DNA of 64,000 bases from an uncultured Pseudomonadales bacterium (GTDB lineage: Bacteria > Pseudomonadota > Gammaproteobacteria > Pseudomonadales > Pseudohongiellaceae): NCBI GenBank assembly GCA_943789485.1, contig CALSUH010000007.1:278733-342732 (forward strand), given 5' to 3'. Each line of letters starts with the position of its first letter. Positions within the stretch are counted from its first letter, which is position 1. The notes beneath the pieces were generated by a model. The model saw only the letters and a list, made by a program, of their open reading frames with translations. It searched no databases and was not told where the DNA came from. Below are positions 61,334 through 64,000 of this stretch, one piece after another. The position numbers and the translations under genes are program-made.

Positions 61334-63079
61334 TCACTGCTTGTAGAATGTGAAGTAGCCGGTAAACATCTCCTCCCAGCTCTCCAAGCCGAAGGTGACC
61401 TCTTTGTCTGGATCTGGATTCGACGGGTTCGAAATAGCGAGTTGTCGAAGGCGCCGAGCACTCGCAGCGTGCTGCCAGCAGCTACTGAGCTCTGCCTCAT
61501 CTCAGCAGGTAGTCGGGCTGCCAGCCATAGTTGTAAGCGGGAACGCTGAACAACTCGCTGAGTCAGCCCGTCGGGGTTTTCTACTACAAACTTCATGCGC
61601 TTGCCGCGGAAGTTCATGCTGCGCGCGCACGCCGGTGACGACGATAGTACCTTGCTCGACCTTCTGCTCCGCCTGCAGCTCAAAATCGTTGGCGTTCGGC
61701 GGCAGCAGGAAGCGGCTTGCGACTGCTTGCGTCAGCCTTTCTTTCAGGTTCGGCTCATCACTGAAATACAACCCGAACCTGCGTTTCGTCAACCGCAGAC
61801 TGACCGTTAGTCACGTAGTGAAACTGCATCGACAGCCTGTGCCCCTGCGGGACCAGCACGCCCGTCCCCTCGGCGAACTCGATCGCGTTGGTCTTCCCTG
61901 GGAGGTAGCTGCCGACGAAGCGGCGCGTGACAGACTCGCTTATCCGTGCGCTCGGCTCCCCAGAAGTCCTCCTCCGGCGCTGTAACGAACGTCACCAGAG
62001 TGGTGCAGCACCGACTCGTCGCCTGCAATGTATTGAATGGCGCGCAGCCATTTGTCCTCGGTGAAAGGGCAGCTCGGCATCGTCATAGACATAGTCCATA
62101 ACGCCGGTTGAGGGAACCTCATTCCTTCGGGCCGGTCACGATGAAGTCCGGCTCCCCATAATGCCCATTGCGGTACGGTCTTGCTGCGAGCGAACAGTCT
62201 TCCAAGGGGTCGGCCTCGCTGTCGCCTCGCGTGGCGCGCGGTTGTTGATCCAATGCACCAAGCGTCTGCACATCATCCGGATCGAGATAGCGCGCCGACT
62301 CGGAGTGACCTATGTAGGGGTCGACCTGCGTCGGTGGCATGCGCTTGTTTAAGCAGCACTTCCTTGATCATCGGTGACCAGCCGAGAACCATGATGTAGC
62401 TGTCCAGCGCGAAGGGGCCCACGCCGCCCTGGCGGTGGCAGTCGGCACAGTTCTCGATGATGATAGGTGCGCTATCTCGCTGGCATAGTCGGGTGGCTGA
62501 CTCGGCATGCTGTAGCGCTTTCATGGGGTAGTCGATGGCGCAGCCTGCTCCGGCTTGCCGGATCGGTGTCGCTTACACCCTCGCCTGTGATCATGCGCTT
62601 AGGGCCGATTCAAGTTCGTGCCGAGGGCGGGCCCTTGTAAGAACAAGCGAGAGGCGCTCGGGGTTAAGCACCAGCACGTCCCCGGCGTTCTGTCAATTTT
62701 CAGCGTTTCCGAGACCAGTTGGCCGTCGTCTTCGAGTATTGGCAGGCTCGGTGCCCAGGTCATCTCAAGCTCGCGCTCGCTCCCGAGTCTTCAGTAGTCG
62801 ATTAGGAGAAATTCGAATTCGCTTCCGGCGAGTACTGCATGTGCAATGCTCCCTTATAGTTCGCTTACGTAGCGCGTCCATCGATCGCACACTCATCCGA
62901 GTACGCCATGAGCACCAAGCGCCTTGCGATGCTGATACCGGCTCAGTTGATGGAACGTGCCCTGCGCTGTCGAGCAGCGCAAAGTCCCCTACCCGATCGA
63001 GCGCCGCTGGGGCGAGGGTCGATGCAGCACTGAGCAATAATCCCACTACTAGCCGTAGCGAGCGTTTTCCTACGGCCCT
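61334..63079 (-). pseudogene. Fourth redoxin/cytochrome c/PHM-like paralogue, heavily frameshifted
   Basis: Fragments in changing frames follow the whole family layout. Near 63079, GKRSLRLVVGLLLS (signal) and LDRVGDFALLDSAG (redoxin start); ENCADCHRQGGVGPFALDS (heme, about 62440); MPPTQVDPYIGH; YGEPDFIV; YIAGDESVLHH (first copper pair, about 62010); FYTTN-like region; MNFRGKRMKFVVENPDG (about 61600); GAFDNS; and WEEMFTGYFTFYKQ before TGA at 61334-61336. Ten or more single-base frame changes are needed. The sequence is GC-richer than the intact copies and closest in wording to paralogue 1. Errors or genuine decay cannot be separated by eye. Confidence 0.8.
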
Positions 63080-63519
63080 GTGCTAGCTCAAGGCGAATCA
63101 CATCTGCTACTGGCTGACTGTCTGCGCTTCAAATCCACGACTTAAGTTTCCTAGGTGCAATTGTATGGACTGGCCAGATGGGCTCACCAATAGACCGCCC
63201 AGAGGCGGTTTTGAGGCCCTGCCAATCTGCTCGGCTGTCTGCTTCGCTAAAATTGACTGCGCGAATCCTCTCATACTCGGGGCGATGCTGACAATTGCGC
63301 AGCTTGTTACATTTTGTTTAAAACAAGCCCTCTAGCCCGCGGGTTCTCGGCGGTTGCGAACTAGACTCCTACGTACAATGACGTTTATCCTAGCGTGCCT
63401 GTTTGAATGGACTTCAGTAGTTTGGCTTTAACTACTGATTCTTCGCTCTGGCAGATTAACAATAAGAGTAAGACAGAAATTCGTACTTATCGAACCTGAT
63501 CTTTGAGGAGAGAACATCG
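63080..63519. other. Divergent intergenic region before the last gene
   Basis: About 440 bp without a coding frame. A small hairpin ACCGCC-CAGA-GGCGGT followed by TTTTG lies at 63194-63213. The right part is A/T-rich and should hold the promoter of the gene at 63520. Confidence 0.4.
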
Positions 63520-64000
63520 ATGCGACAGTATCAAAAAACACTTTGCGCTATTAGCCTTTGCCCTTACCGCAGTCTTTAGCCTCCAGGCACAAGCCCAATC
63601 TGCAGACAATGGCCGTTTCTTGAGCCTTGCGCCACCTACTGGCCTGCCCATCATACCTGTCATGGAAGGATGGATTTCTAACCCAGACGGTACAGCGAGC
63701 TTTTCCTTTGGCTTCATTAACCGAAACGATGAGCCAGTTGATATCCCTGTCGGGTCGGCGAACTACATCGAGCCCGCCAAATACAGCGGCATGCAGCCCA
63801 CACATTTTCCGGCAGGACGTTCAACGGGCATGTTCACGGTAACTGTTCCTGAATCTGAAGCCGGCGATGACATCTGGTGGCATATCAAGACCGGTAGCGA
63901 AGAAGCCTTGAAAGTCCCTGGACGATACGGCATAGGCGCATACGAGCTAGACTTCATCCTTCCGCGCCCGCAAGGCGCCATGCAGCCACTCGCCGGTTTC
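63520..64000 (+). CDS. Exported protein of unknown function, partial, one apparent frameshift
   Basis: ATG at 63520 with GAGGAGAGAAC upstream gives MRQYQK. The frame is then broken, because the run of six A at 63533-63538 is one base too long. With five A it continues KHFALLAFALTAVFSLQAQA (signal peptide) into NGRFLSLAPPTGLPIIPVMEGW, FGFINRNDEPVDIPVG and WWHIKTGSEEALKVPGRYG, and runs off the right edge. The mature part looks like beta-rich extracellular sequence. Family not recognised. It is divergent from the broken PHM-type gene, so a link to that system is possible. Confidence 0.6.

Overview
The window reads as chromosomal DNA of a marine-type, aerobic gammaproteobacterium. The left third carries the translation/transcription block in the order seen in Pseudomonas relatives, all on the minus strand: birA, coaX, a SPOR-like gene, tRNA-Tyr, tRNA-Gly, tRNA-Thr, tuf, tRNA-Trp, secE, nusG, rplK, rplA, rplJ, rplL, rpoB, rpoC, rpsL, rpsG and fusA (fusA runs off the left edge). 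I assign no genus.

Layout. 1-16.8 kb: ribosomal, RNA polymerase and elongation factor genes, with a 20-bp-arm palindrome of REP/MITE type between nusG and rplK. 16.8-21.0 kb: SPOR-like gene, coaX, birA and a CstA-type transporter. 21.2-32.1 kb: an accessory redox block. It holds three intact paralogues that each join a signal peptide, a thioredoxin-like domain without CxxC, a c-type heme domain (CxxCH) and a C-terminal domain with all copper ligands of peptidylglycine alpha-hydroxylating monooxygenase (PHM). Between them lie a HupE/UreJ-like membrane protein, a six-bladed propeller with the zinc and catalytic residues of the partner lyase (PAL), a 77-bp tandem repeat and a nuclease-fold protein that has lost its catalytic His. 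32.2-47.3 kb: mainly secreted amide and peptide hydrolases (two YtcJ-like amidohydrolases counting the one at 54.5 kb, an Ntn penicillin acylase, two gamma-glutamyltransferases, an M19 dipeptidase, an M14 peptidase), plus a cupin, an iodotyrosine-deiodinase-like nitroreductase and a TPR protein. 47.3-58.0 kb: sodium symporter, second EF-G, two PDLSG-type secreted proteins, a hydroxyisobutyrate-dehydrogenase-type enzyme, a Ser/Thr kinase and a thioesterase. 58.0-64.0 kb: a frameshifted serine hydrolase, an intact MFS transporter, a heavily frameshifted fourth PHM-type paralogue and the start of a secreted protein.

How it may work together (inference): in animals, PHM hydroxylates the alpha carbon of a C-terminal glycine and PAL cleaves the product to an amide plus glyoxylate. 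Here both catalytic site patterns occur in neighbouring genes for exported proteins, and the monooxygenase is fused to its own cytochrome c. This suggests a periplasmic oxidative N-dealkylation or amidation route next to genes for hydrolysing amide bonds. It is the strongest candidate here for an undescribed system.

Sequence quality: rpoC (twice), cstA (once) and the last gene (once) are interrupted by single-base changes in short homopolymers. Because rpoC is essential, these look like sequencing or assembly errors. The dense frameshifts at 58.9-59.6 and 61.3-63.1 kb coincide with GC-richer sequence and could be error or real decay.
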